DNA from: CAYWBI01 sp964456445
Lineage (GTDB): Bacteria > Calditrichota > Calditrichia > Calditrichales > J004
Direction of reading: 5' to 3'
NCBI GenBank assembly: GCA_964456445.1
Contig: CAYWBI010000043.1
Span: 1 to 23,956 of the forward strand
Length of the DNA stretch: 23,956 nt
In this document: positions 8,538 through 16,552 of the stretch, one piece after another
How the letters are laid out: every line of letters starts with the position of its first letter
Position numbering within the stretch: position 1 is the stretch's first letter
The notes under the pieces: model-generated
Seen by the model: only the letters and a program-made list of their open reading frames with translations
The model's database searches: none
Told to the model about the DNA's origin: nothing
Program-made: the position numbers and the translations under genes

Positions 8538-9863
8538 ATGACAAAATCTTCAGGTGAAAAAATAAATGTAAGCGATGCAAGAGGGAAACTGGGCGTTTTG
8601 CTTCCGGGTTTAGGCGCTGTTTCCACTACATTCATGGCCGGTGTTCTCGCCATCCGTAAAGGATTGTCCCAGCCAATTGGTTCGCTTACTCAAATGAACC
8701 ATATTCGTCTTGGACGCAGAGATGAGAATCGCAATCCGTTGATCAAAGAGCTGATTCCGCTCGTTGGATTGGATGATCTCTATTTTGGGTCCTGGGACAT
8801 CTTTGAAGACAACGGCTACGAATCCGCGCTTAACGCCGGAGTTTTGGATAAGGAGCTACTGGATCAGGTGAAAGACGAACTCGAGGCGATTAAGCCGATG
8901 AAGGCCGTTTTCAACCGAAAGTATGTAAAAAAATTAGATGGCCCGCATGTAAAAAAGGCCGCCAACTGGTACGCATATTTTGAAATGCTCCGCCAGGATA
9001 TCCGTGATTTTAAAGAAAAAAACGGATTGGACCGCCTGGTAATGGTCTGGACGGGTAGCACGGAAATCTTTTTAAAGCCCGGCAAAATACATCAAACGAA
9101 AGCAGCCTTTGAAAATGCTATGAAACAAAACGATCCGCAAATTGCACCCAGTATGGTGTATGCCTGGGCGGCCATCGCCGAAGGGATCCCCTATGCCAAT
9201 GGCGCCCCAAACCTCTCAGCCGATTTTCCTGCTGCCTATGAATTTGCCGATGAAATGGGTGTGCCCCTGGCCGGCAAAGATTTTAAAACCGGGCAGACGC
9301 TAATGAAAACCATATTGGCCCCCGGGTTAAAAGCCCGGATGCTCGGTATTGAAGGATGGTTCTCAACCAATATTCTTGGCAACCGTGATGGCGAAGTTTT
9401 GGATGACCCGGAATCCTTCAAAACGAAAGAAGAAAGCAAGCTTTCGGTTCTGGAACATATTTTACAACCCGATCTCTATCCAACCCTCTATGAAGATTTG
9501 TATCATAAGGTGCGCATCAATTATTATCCACCGCGGCGCGATAATAAAGAGGGCTGGGACAATATTGATATTTTTGGCTGGTTGGGCTATCCGATGCAGA
9601 TTAAAATTGATTTTCTTTGCCGGGACAGTATTTTGGCAGCTCCGATTATTCTGGACCTGGTACTTTTTCTGGATTTGGCCCGTAGGGCTAAGTTTAAGGG
9701 AATCCAGGAATGGCTTTCATTTTATTTCAAAAGCCCGATTCATGCCAAAAATCTTTACCCGGAACATGATCTGTTTATCCAACAGATGAAATTGAAAAAT
9801 ACATTGCGGGTTATCGCAGGCGAAAAAGAAATCACCCATCTGGGTCTGGATTATTATATGTAA
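8538..9863 (+). CDS. ino1: Inositol-3-phosphate (inositol-1-phosphate) synthase
   Basis: A 441-residue NAD-dependent enzyme that isomerises glucose-6-phosphate to 1L-myo-inositol-1-phosphate. The N-terminal Rossmann loop is GVLLPGLGAVSTTFMAGVL. Other family features are LVMVWTGSTEIF, the 'PYANGAPN' stretch, VPLAGKDFKTGQT in the conserved NAD/substrate region and GWFSTNILGNRDGEVLDDP. The length is close to bacterial synthases. AGGAG stands seven bases before the ATG. The gene faces the leftward cytidylyltransferase/transferase pair, with stops about 110 bp apart. Those partners use this product or its CDP derivative, so the local context supports a dedicated inositol route rather than general inositol supply. 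The family call is firm. Confidence 0.93.
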   Translation: MTKSSGEKINVSDARGKLGVLLPGLGAVSTTFMAGVLAIRKGLSQPIGSLTQMNHIRLGRRDENRNPLIKELIPLVGLDDLYFGSWDIFEDNGYESALNAGVLDKELLDQVKDELEAIKPMKAVFNRKYVKKLDGPHVKKAANWYAYFEMLRQDIRDFKEKNGLDRLVMVWTGSTEIFLKPGKIHQTKAAFENAMKQNDPQIAPSMVYAWAAIAEGIPYANGAPNLSADFPAAYEFADEMGVPLAGKDFKTGQTLMKTILAPGLKARMLGIEGWFSTNILGNRDGEVLDDPESFKTKEESKLSVLEHILQPDLYPTLYEDLYHKVRINYYPPRRDNKEGWDNIDIFGWLGYPMQIKIDFLCRDSILAAPIILDLVLFLDLARRAKFKGIQEWLSFYFKSPIHAKNLYPEHDLFIQQMKLKNTLRVIAGEKEITHLGLDYYM

Positions 9864-9921
9864 AATCGGAATATCCGGCCACGTAATGTTTTAACGGAGA
9901 ATGCAGCTTCTTAATACTCGT

Positions 9922-9959
9922 CCGGGTCCTGGGGAAACAGACCGGTAATTATTGTTTTT
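9922..9959 (+). terminator. Weak candidate terminator after the inositol synthase
   Basis: CCGGGTC (9922-9928) pairs with GACCGG (9940-9945) with one bulged G. A TAATTATTGTTTTT run follows. It lies 59 bp past the synthase stop in the convergent gap. The short stem makes it only plausible. Confidence 0.3.
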
Positions 9960-9974
9960 CTCCCGACGGATATT

Positions 9975-10691
9975 TTAAAGAAGCTTATTCACGAAATGAC
10001 TTTGTGCGTGCCGGTATGCCTCCGGGGTATCAACATCAATCCATATATCATTGGGACCAATTGGTGTAACAAACATTTCATTCTTGCGAATAAGTTCCTG
10101 AATGCCGGCGGAAATGGAATCAAACCCATTTTTCCGCTGGTTTTCCATTGCCGCAAAAAACCCCTTGTTTAATTTAAAAATTCCACAGTCAATTGCATTA
10201 AACTCCGTCAATTCTTTATCAATTTTTTTTATACGGTTGCCTTCAATAAAAACTTTAGTTGCGTCGTCTATATCAAAAATTTCATTTACACGCGGATCTA
10301 CCAATAAGGTGTTTTTATCACCGGAACTATCAGCGGCAATTCGCAATGCGTTGGATGTCACCAAATGATCGGACATGGAAAGAATGAACGGTTCATTGCC
10401 AACCACTGTCCGGGCGGCGAGGACCGAAATGCCGTTGCCCGCTTCCCAATCCGGGTTAAAAACAAATTCGACCGAAGCTCCGGCAAAATCCGTTTCTTTG
10501 ACATATTGCTTTATCTCCTGCGCTTGATGACCCACTACGAGCACAAATTCCGTTAAACCGGCCTGCATAAAATTGGCAATGATGTTGGAAAGCACCGTTC
10601 CACCGGCAAAGGGCAACAATGTTTTTGGTCTCCCATTTGTTTCCTGCCACAAGCGGCTGCCTTTTCCCGCGGCGATTATTACTACTTTCAT
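9975..10691 (-). CDS. CTP:inositol-1-phosphate cytidylyltransferase (stand-alone IPCT)
   Basis: A 238-residue sugar-nucleotidyltransferase fold that would make CDP-inositol from CTP and inositol-1-phosphate. The N-terminus has MKVVIIAAGKGSRLWQETN with GRPKTLLPFAG. The middle has NPDWEAGNGISVLAA and MSDHLVTS. The later 'EIFDIDDATKVFIEGNRIKKIDKEL...FNAIDCGIFKL' stretch closely recalls the IPCT half of the archaeal/thermophile IPCT-DIPPS proteins, which separates it from choline- or glucose-phosphate nucleotidyltransferases. IWIDVDTPEAY closes the domain. The fused CDP-alcohol transferase (DIPPS) domain is absent. AGGA six bases upstream selects the ATG at 10691; the ATG at 10697 is too close to it. 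It lies 37 bp downstream of the glycerophosphotransferase-like gene in the same operon. Confidence 0.85.
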   Translation of the reverse strand: MKVVIIAAGKGSRLWQETNGRPKTLLPFAGGTVLSNIIANFMQAGLTEFVLVVGHQAQEIKQYVKETDFAGASVEFVFNPDWEAGNGISVLAARTVVGNEPFILSMSDHLVTSNALRIAADSSGDKNTLLVDPRVNEIFDIDDATKVFIEGNRIKKIDKELTEFNAIDCGIFKLNKGFFAAMENQRKNGFDSISAGIQELIRKNEMFVTPIGPNDIWIDVDTPEAYRHAQSHFVNKLL

Positions 10692-10728
10692 ACCCATTCC
10701 TGTTCTGTCTATTTAAATGAATGATGCC

Positions 10729-11844
10729 TTATTCCGGGATATTTTCATGTCCCCCTTCATTGTACAATTCTTCCATCTTATTCACAAATCGTTCTGTCGC
10801 ATTGCCATCCAGTTTATAAAAATATTTCTGCCGGTACGTCTCTGCCCGAAGTGTCATGGCTTTAGTGGGGTTTATACATTGTTCAAAAGCCTTGCGGATT
10901 TGTTTACCCGATTCAATATGTACAAAAGCATCTTTTAAAAACTCCCGGTTGTCAATTTCCAGCAAGGGCTGACCATCACTGTGGAGCAGACGGTCACTGG
11001 GCAAATCATAAATTATACCAAATTTGTTAAAGGCTAAAAAATCAAAAACGGTGCTGGATGCTTCACTCATCACTACATCGGCGAGGGCATAATAGGGCAC
11101 AATATTATATTCTGTAAAAGGCAATAAAACGGCATGCTCGTATTTTTTTACCCGCCGTTCATAGATTCGATGCTGACGGTGCGGCGCGTATTTTCCCATC
11201 CAGCTATAGGGATGCAATTTTACGATTAAATTCAAATCGCGGGTTTGTTCAAAAATATCATTTTTTAGCGCATACATACTGGTTGGCTTGTAGGTTGGCG
11301 CAAAAAGCATGGTTTTCTTTTGTGGGTCCAGCCCCCATTTTTTCAACAGGACGTGGGTATCAGCAAAACGGTTTTGAAAATAATAATCCAATTTTGGCAG
11401 GCCGATCAGGTGTACTTCATTCGTACCAATCCATGGCGAGTTCAACAGCGAGTCCACCCGGTGTTGCCCTTCCACGAATATCTGGTAGCGGTCATGCGCG
11501 GCACGGCGCAAGTTGCGGTATAAAATATTTTTTATACCTGTGCCATGGTTTAAAAAAACCAGCATGGTTTTGCCATAGGCTTTGGAATCACGCAGGGTAT
11601 CACCGGTAATGACGATATCGAAACCTTCTTTTTGATCCGTAAAACGATAACCCCGTTTTTTCCAGTCATCAATAATCGGACTTCTATAGGGCAGATCAAA
11701 CAGAAAATATCGTTTCTTCTCCATATCAAGTGAAAACCACACATCATATTTGTCATTGTTTAATAAGTATTCAATGACCGGATCAAATGCAGCTTTATGA
11801 TAGGCATAGCCGATACGGAAGAGGAGCCTTATTTTTCTTTTCAC
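10729..11844 (-). CDS. CDP-glycerol glycerophosphotransferase-family protein (TagF-like GT-B)
   Basis: A 371-residue enzyme of the family that moves a polyol-phosphate from CDP-polyol to a glycan or polymer at the inner membrane face. The motifs in order are FLNHGTGIKNILYR (the HGT catalytic His motif), LLFAPTYKPT-type MLFAPTYKP, LIVKLHPYSW and ADVVMSEASSTVFDFLAFNK. The last normally reads TDYSS.xFDf; here it is SEASS, which hints at a different donor or acceptor. There is no signal peptide or membrane segment. The GTG start has AAGG six bases upstream. It is first in a leftward operon with the cytidylyltransferase, so CDP-inositol is the likely donor (inference). An ordinary CDP-glycerol user cannot be excluded, but no CDP-glycerol synthesis gene is nearby. 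Confidence 0.8.
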   Translation of the reverse strand: MKRKIRLLFRIGYAYHKAAFDPVIEYLLNNDKYDVWFSLDMEKKRYFLFDLPYRSPIIDDWKKRGYRFTDQKEGFDIVITGDTLRDSKAYGKTMLVFLNHGTGIKNILYRNLRRAAHDRYQIFVEGQHRVDSLLNSPWIGTNEVHLIGLPKLDYYFQNRFADTHVLLKKWGLDPQKKTMLFAPTYKPTSMYALKNDIFEQTRDLNLIVKLHPYSWMGKYAPHRQHRIYERRVKKYEHAVLLPFTEYNIVPYYALADVVMSEASSTVFDFLAFNKFGIIYDLPSDRLLHSDGQPLLEIDNREFLKDAFVHIESGKQIRKAFEQCINPTKAMTLRAETYRQKYFYKLDGNATERFVNKMEELYNEGGHENIPE

Positions 11845-11874
11845 ATTGACCTTATCTAACTTACGGAAAACTCA

Positions 11875-11902
11875 ATTTAGGCTTAAAGAACACTTGTTTC
11901 AA
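11875..11902 (-). promoter_or_regulatory. Candidate promoter of the transferase/cytidylyltransferase operon
   Basis: Read leftward: TTGAAA (11902-11897), a 16-nt spacer and CTAAAT (11880-11875), which would put the transcript start about 25 bp before the GTG at 11844. Five of six and four of six consensus matches; pattern evidence only. Confidence 0.35.
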
Positions 11903-11940
11903 ATTTCCTTCTCCCTTTATCATATAGCTTCAGGTTAACC

Positions 11941-11957
11941 GTTTTGCTTTGCAAAAC
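11941..11957. repeat. Perfect inverted repeat in the divergent promoter region
   Basis: GTTTTGC, a 3-nt TTT spacer and GCAAAAC form a perfect 7-bp inverted repeat. It lies about 100 bp upstream of the transferase operon and about 150 bp upstream of the crotonase-like gene. No T-run follows, so an operator or small hairpin is more likely than a terminator. Confidence 0.45.
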
Positions 11958-12103
11958 AAACATATTCCAGGTAATTTTATCCATAACGGCGTGGACACTA
12001 TTTGTTATACCGGCATTTTATTATATATTTGAATATAGAGGAGAATAAAGGCAGGAATTTTATTTTTTAAATCTTTGATTTTTAAACAGAGGGGTCGGGC
12101 ATC

Positions 12104-12871
12104 ATGGAAAAGATTGAATTTACCAATGACGAGTTCAGTTGTGTCATGGAAAATGGTGTGGCTATTTTGACGATAAAGGAAAATGCTTTTTCCAGCGTTT
12201 CAAAATTGGAACGAAATCAAGATATTTTTCCCTGGCTAGATTTGGTTGAAAAATCCAACGATGTGCGTGGTATTCTGGTGCTCAACGAAAAAGGCAGCAT
12301 GTCTGAAGATGCTTATGCCGAATTTTTAAAAAGTATTATTGGAGATGATTTCAATGCTCAAAAACCTAAGGATATATCCCGTTTTACAAAAAATGAAATC
12401 CGGGCACGGGAGATCAATATCATTGGTAATTTTATTCGTAAACTGAACCGTTTTAGTAAAATAGTCGTAAACGGAATTAATGGCGACATTGTCTCCCCCT
12501 TCTTCGGTTTGGCGCTCGCTGCAGATTTCCGTTTTGCTTCTTCCTCCTCGGATTTTGTACTCTCACATATAAAATATCGCTTGCATCCAAGCGGTGCCTT
12601 GCCTTTTTTCCTCCCGCTTTATCTTAGCCGCGCAAAGGTGCTCGACATTTTATTTAGAGGAACCAGGATACCTGCGTTAAAATTAAAGGAATTGGGATTG
12701 GTAACCGATGTGTTTGACGAATCTGATTTTCTTGCAAGAACAATAAGCGAAACCATTGACATCTGCAAGGTAAGCCTAAATGTTGTGCACAGCACCAAGA
12801 GACTGCTGTATGGTTATCGCAAAGACCTGGAAGCCTATCTTGATATTGAATCTGATTTTACGTTGAGATAG
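12104..12871 (+). CDS. Crotonase-superfamily protein lacking the canonical catalytic residues
   Basis: A 255-residue protein with the enoyl-CoA hydratase/isomerase fold signature: KIVVNGINGD, FFGLALAADFRFASSSSDFVLSHIKY, then LPFFLPLYLSRAKVLDILFRGTRIPALKLKELGLVTDVF. In the usual enzyme the GGGCEL segment gives an oxyanion-hole Gly and a catalytic Glu. Here that segment is SPFFGL, so both appear lost. The second Glu, normally in QPEI, is aligned with His (LSHI). Hydratase activity is therefore unlikely; another CoA chemistry or a non-enzymatic role is possible. A GAGGGG ribosome binding site precedes the ATG. It stands alone, divergent from the transferase operon and convergent with the macro-domain gene. 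Confidence 0.8.
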   Translation: MEKIEFTNDEFSCVMENGVAILTIKENAFSSVSKLERNQDIFPWLDLVEKSNDVRGILVLNEKGSMSEDAYAEFLKSIIGDDFNAQKPKDISRFTKNEIRAREINIIGNFIRKLNRFSKIVVNGINGDIVSPFFGLALAADFRFASSSSDFVLSHIKYRLHPSGALPFFLPLYLSRAKVLDILFRGTRIPALKLKELGLVTDVFDESDFLARTISETIDICKVSLNVVHSTKRLLYGYRKDLEAYLDIESDFTLR

Positions 12872-12910
12872 CAAGAGAAACTTCGAGAAGCAGAAGAATC
12901 ATCTCCGGAT

Positions 12911-13432
12911 TTATTTTGTAAGTTCTGCCACAAAAACATTGTAATCGCTTTGGGAAAAGAGACAGAATACAATATTGAGCGTAACTGCATTTTTTTGAAG
13001 AAATGTTTTGCAGGCGGAAAGCATTATATTGGCACAACGCTCAACGGGATAACCGAATATCCCGCTGCTGATGGCCGGGAAAGCCAGGCTTTTCAAGTTT
13101 AGTTCCAGAGATTTATTCAAAACACAATTGGTTGCCGATAGCAGCTTTTTATCTTCATCACCTTCCCCCATACGCGGCCCCACGGCATGGATCACATACT
13201 TGGCGGCTAGACTGCCCGCTGTTGTAACCGCGCAGGAACCAACCGGAACGTAATCAATCTTGTCCGATTCGTCCTGGATGACCCGTCCGCCCTTGCGCAC
13301 AATGGCTGCGGCCACACCGCCGCCATGTTTTAAATAGGAATTTGCCGCATTTACGATGGCGTCCACTTTCTGTTCGGTGATGTCGCCCTGAACAAGGTGT
13401 ATGACACCGGATGAAATATTTAACGCGTGCAT
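12911..13432 (-). CDS. Macro-domain protein (ADP-ribose-derivative hydrolase family)
   Basis: A 173-residue single macro domain. Ligand-binding motifs are intact: QGDITEQKVDAIVNAANSYLKHGGGVAAAI and the loop SSGIFGYPVERC. The GGGVAAAI form resembles Af1521-like macro domains rather than the GGGVDGAI of MacroD/YmdB enzymes. It may bind or remove ADP-ribose from proteins or hydrolyse O-acetyl-ADP-ribose; which one cannot be read from sequence. It is the last gene of a leftward run, 72 bp downstream of the broken restriction gene. Because of that position it could be defence-associated, but macro domains are common housekeeping genes. The ATG at 13432 has no strong ribosome binding site. Confidence 0.9.
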   Translation of the reverse strand: MHALNISSGVIHLVQGDITEQKVDAIVNAANSYLKHGGGVAAAIVRKGGRVIQDESDKIDYVPVGSCAVTTAGSLAAKYVIHAVGPRMGEGDEDKKLLSATNCVLNKSLELNLKSLAFPAISSGIFGYPVERCANIMLSACKTFLQKNAVTLNIVFCLFSQSDYNVFVAELTK

Positions 13433-13504
13433 TTTTAACCAGACTGTTTATATATAATTATGCGCTTGCCATATTTTTTTCTTTTACAAACAAATGGCAT
13501 AACC

Positions 13505-14119
13505 TTAGGGTTCAATCCCTAAAATCAATAAAGGCACCGGTGGATTGTTTCTTCCCTGACGCATCACATTATAAACTTCTCCTTCATAATACGCCACACC
13601 ACTCGACATATGCGATTGCATACTTTTTGTCGGTAATATTTCCACACCCAGATTGGTCACTCCGCCCGAGTAGAACAGCATGTGTTTTACAAACAGATCG
13701 TATGCGACAAAGGCATATTTACCAAACTGTACCTCCACAGCGATTTTGTCCTTTACAAAATCGGTCTGATTGTATCTAAATATCGGTTCGGGTTCCCCAT
13801 GTTCCACCAAAAATTTCTTTTGATCCGATGCTGGCATGGAAATACTCTTTTCCATTAAAGACCGCTCAAGTGTGATGTAGTAATTATAGCGGCTTTCATG
13901 CCATCCTCTGCCTGAAAAGCCATCGTTAAATGCTTTATTCAGATCAATTGGACTAAAAAGTTTCTTCCCGACCATACGCTTCTCTTTACTGATTTTTGTC
14001 ATAAATTCGGAGGCATCAATCCCGTTGATTACCTCACGGATTTCATCATAAAGGGCCGGATGATGAACAAGAAAAAATTCTTCACCATTTAAATGTGAAT
14101 ATTTTTAGGCAATTTTCAT
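13505..14119 (-). pseudogene. BstYI-like restriction endonuclease gene with a nonsense codon 5
   Basis: The frame matches, from memory, R.BstYI (RGATCY, a BglII-fold enzyme) over its whole length of about 203 residues. Shared stretches include YSHLNG, SPIDLNKAF, GW.ESR.NYY, YNQTDFVKDKIAVEVQFGKY and MSSGVAYYEGEVYNVMRQGR. The active-site spacing of BglII (D, nine residues, E, then Q at +2) is kept as D120, E129 and Q131. The ancestral start is the ATG at 14119, in an ATGA overlap with the methyltransferase stop and equivalent to the BstYI N-terminus. It reads M-K-I-A, then TAA at 14107-14105, then K-Y-S-H-L-N-G. One base change (GAA to TAA) explains this. The next in-frame ATG, at 14002, loses 39 residues and has no ribosome binding site. 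A sequencing error remains possible. Confidence 0.8.
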
Positions 14120-15081
14120 TCTTTAGTTCCAAACAAACTAAGTTCATCCCATTCCTTCGGTCGCTTTGCTACCTTGTCATTTACCGATGGCTTATGAATC
14201 GGTTTTGTCAAAGGACGGATTTTTAAATTTCCTTCGTTAAAATCTTGAAGCCGTCTTTCTGCAATTTTGCAATATTCCGTTTCCTTTTCAATTCCAATAG
14301 CGTTTCTATCGTTCTTAACCGCTGCAATTAGAGCAGAACCAACGCCGGCAAAAGGATCAAGCACCCAACTATTTTTATTGGTTAACGCAAGTACACAACG
14401 CTCCACAAGTTCAATGGGAAACTGGCAAGGGTGCTCCGTTTTTTCGGGATGGTTCGATTTTACATTGGGGATGTTCCATAATTCATTTTCCCAGTCACGG
14501 ACAACAATTTCCCAAATATCGGCTGGATTTTTTCCTTTTGGGTTTCCCGATAGTTGTCCTTTTTTGGGGCCTTTAAAATGTCGTTTGCCTGGATACTTGG
14601 CAGGAATACGCACATCATCGAGATTAAAAATATAATCATCGGATTTTGTAAACCATAAAATTGTTTCATAGCGACCGGAAAAACGATTGGAAGCATGGAG
14701 ACCATGTCCAAAATACCAAATAATCCTATTTCTGAGTTTTAGGCCAAGGTTTTTAAAAATTTGGTAGTAAAAAATATCAAGAGGGAATACTTCCCCTTTT
14801 TCAATATAATTACCTACCTGCCAACAAATGCTCCCTTTTTGGGACAGGACCCTGGTCAACTCGGCTATTATTTCCTGCTGGGGTTTTAAATAGTTTTCAA
14901 TAGATGTTTTTGTCTCATAAGATTTCCCAATGTTGTAAGGGGGCGAGGTGATGATCAAGTCAAACGTATCATCATTCATTTTCTTTATGGCGCTTAACGA
15001 ATCCGAGTTTTTTATTTCATAGCCGATTTCCGGCAGGATAAAATTAAAGAGCGGTTCTTCTACTTTCATGTGATCAACCAT
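14116..15081 (-). CDS. DNA methyltransferase, beta class, probably N4-cytosine (BstYI-type)
   Basis: A 321-residue methyltransferase partnered with the BstYI-like nuclease frame. Motif IV TSPPYNIGKSYE comes first (about residue 45) and the SAM-binding motif I DPFAGVGSALIAA comes late (about residue 243). That order marks the beta class, and SPPY favours N4-cytosine over N6-adenine. HPCQFPIELVERCVLA precedes motif I. By partner homology the target would be RGATCY. The gene is intact, so it could now act as an orphan methylase. Its TGA overlaps the ATG of the nuclease. Two starts are possible, ATG 15081 or ATG 15069; neither has a good ribosome binding site. Target and modified base are inferences. 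Confidence 0.88.
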   Translation of the reverse strand: MVDHMKVEEPLFNFILPEIGYEIKNSDSLSAIKKMNDDTFDLIITSPPYNIGKSYETKTSIENYLKPQQEIIAELTRVLSQKGSICWQVGNYIEKGEVFPLDIFYYQIFKNLGLKLRNRIIWYFGHGLHASNRFSGRYETILWFTKSDDYIFNLDDVRIPAKYPGKRHFKGPKKGQLSGNPKGKNPADIWEIVVRDWENELWNIPNVKSNHPEKTEHPCQFPIELVERCVLALTNKNSWVLDPFAGVGSALIAAVKNDRNAIGIEKETEYCKIAERRLQDFNEGNLKIRPLTKPIHKPSVNDKVAKRPKEWDELSLFGTKE

Positions 15082-15150
15082 CGTTTTAATGTTATTTCAG
15101 ACATGGAAAAACATAACAATTGTCAGCCAATAATCATAATTTTAAAACTC

Positions 15151-16377
15151 TTATGAGATTAAATTATTGACAATATCCCCCTTTTTAACCGTCATTTTTA
15201 CGTGATTGACGCCATAGTGATAAGGCAGATAATCCAAATTTGGAATATCAAGGACAATAAAATCCGCCTGGCGTCCTGTGGCAATCAACCCGATTTCATC
15301 CACCCGGCCGATGGCCCGGGCAGCTGTATGGCTGCTGGCCCACAGGAGTTCACCGGGGAGCATTTTCAATTTTAATGCGGCGATGGTCCAGATAATTTGC
15401 ATGTTTTGTGTGGTGGAGCTGCCCGGGTTAAAATCGGTTGCGATGGCCGGTTCACATCCGGCCGCGATCATCTTACGCGCGGGGGCATAAACATCCTTTC
15501 CCAGGAAAAAAGTTGTTCCCGGTAACAAAACCGGAACCACCCCGCTCACAGCCATCTGCTCAATACCTTTATCCGATGCCATGACAAGATGATCTGCGGA
15601 AATGGCCCGCAGCTCGGCGCTTAGTTCAGCCCCCCCAAAAGGCGAAAGTTCGTCCGCATGAATTTTAGCTATAAGGCCCTTACTTTGTGCCGCCATCAAA
15701 ATACGTCGGCTCTCTGCAACGGTAAAGACCCCTTTTTCACAGAATACATCACAAAACTTAGCGAGACCTCTTCTGGCTACCAAGGGAATCATCTCGTCAA
15801 TAACTAAACGGATATAGGCTTCACGGTCTGTTTGATATTCATCGGGAACTTCATGGCCCCCCAAAAAAGTCGGGGTCATCTCTAACGGTTGAAGTTTTTG
15901 CAGGTCGGCAATAATCTCCAGGGATTTTATTTCATCGGCCGTTGAAAGCCCATAGCCGGATTTTGCTTCGATAGATGTCGTTCCATATTCTAAAAAAGTC
16001 TTTATTCTGCCAAGGGTCAGTTGTTCAATCCGTTGTTTGTCTTCTTCCCGGAAACGGCGCACACTATTGCGTATGCCCCCGCCTGCCCCGGCGATTTCTT
16101 CATAGGATTTACCCTGGATACGCATAATGAACTCGGCTTCACGGGTCTGGCCAAAAACCGGATGGGTATGTGGATCAACAAAACCAGGCAAGACGGTCCG
16201 GCCACCACAATCGACCTGCCGGTCTGCCGACGGAAGCGCGCCACCTTCCTGTATATGGCATATATTGCCATCTTCAACCACAAGGGAAACCTGTGAAAAT
16301 GCACGAACAGCGCCATAGCCTTTTTCTATATCCGGGTTGTACATTTTTCCAATATTTGTATAAAGTGTTGCAGACAT
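15151..16377 (-). CDS. hutI: Imidazolonepropionase (HutI)
   Basis: A 408-residue amidohydrolase that opens 4-imidazolone-5-propanoate to N-formimino-L-glutamate in histidine degradation. The metal site is visible: LPGFVDPHTHPVF (HxH), FLGGHEVP, AKIHADELSPFGGAEL and AIATDFNPGSSTT (Asp). The substrate loop EAKSGYGLS is present. The length is normal. The ATG at 16377 has AAGGA eight bases upstream. None of hutH, hutU or hutG is within the window, so the pathway must be completed elsewhere. It sits between the methyltransferase and the VOC gene, all leftward, with gaps of 69 and 175 bp, so co-transcription is uncertain. Confidence 0.95.
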   Translation of the reverse strand: MSATLYTNIGKMYNPDIEKGYGAVRAFSQVSLVVEDGNICHIQEGGALPSADRQVDCGGRTVLPGFVDPHTHPVFGQTREAEFIMRIQGKSYEEIAGAGGGIRNSVRRFREEDKQRIEQLTLGRIKTFLEYGTTSIEAKSGYGLSTADEIKSLEIIADLQKLQPLEMTPTFLGGHEVPDEYQTDREAYIRLVIDEMIPLVARRGLAKFCDVFCEKGVFTVAESRRILMAAQSKGLIAKIHADELSPFGGAELSAELRAISADHLVMASDKGIEQMAVSGVVPVLLPGTTFFLGKDVYAPARKMIAAGCEPAIATDFNPGSSTTQNMQIIWTIAALKLKMLPGELLWASSHTAARAIGRVDEIGLIATGRQADFIVLDIPNLDYLPYHYGVNHVKMTVKKGDIVNNLIS

Positions 16378-16552
16378 GATTTTTTCCTTAAAGCGATTTA
16401 ACGAATTTCACGGGTCAGACAAAAGTTATTTTATCCGGTTCAATGGAAAGATTTTGAATGGGTAGTTACTACGTTATTTAAAATATCAAACATTGAGCGA
16501 GTGGGAGAGGGAATTTTTTCAGCTTCTTTCTTTTTCGCTGTCATTAAAATCA

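Noticed and set aside
9349..9789. A 146-codon rightward frame within the inositol synthase gene
   Set aside because: It lies in another frame of a clear synthase and has no recognisable family motif.
13505..14002. The shorter frame starting at ATG 14002 as the real restriction gene
   Set aside because: It lacks a ribosome binding site, loses 39 residues that match the BstYI N-terminus in the same open frame, and ignores the ATGA coupling at 14119.
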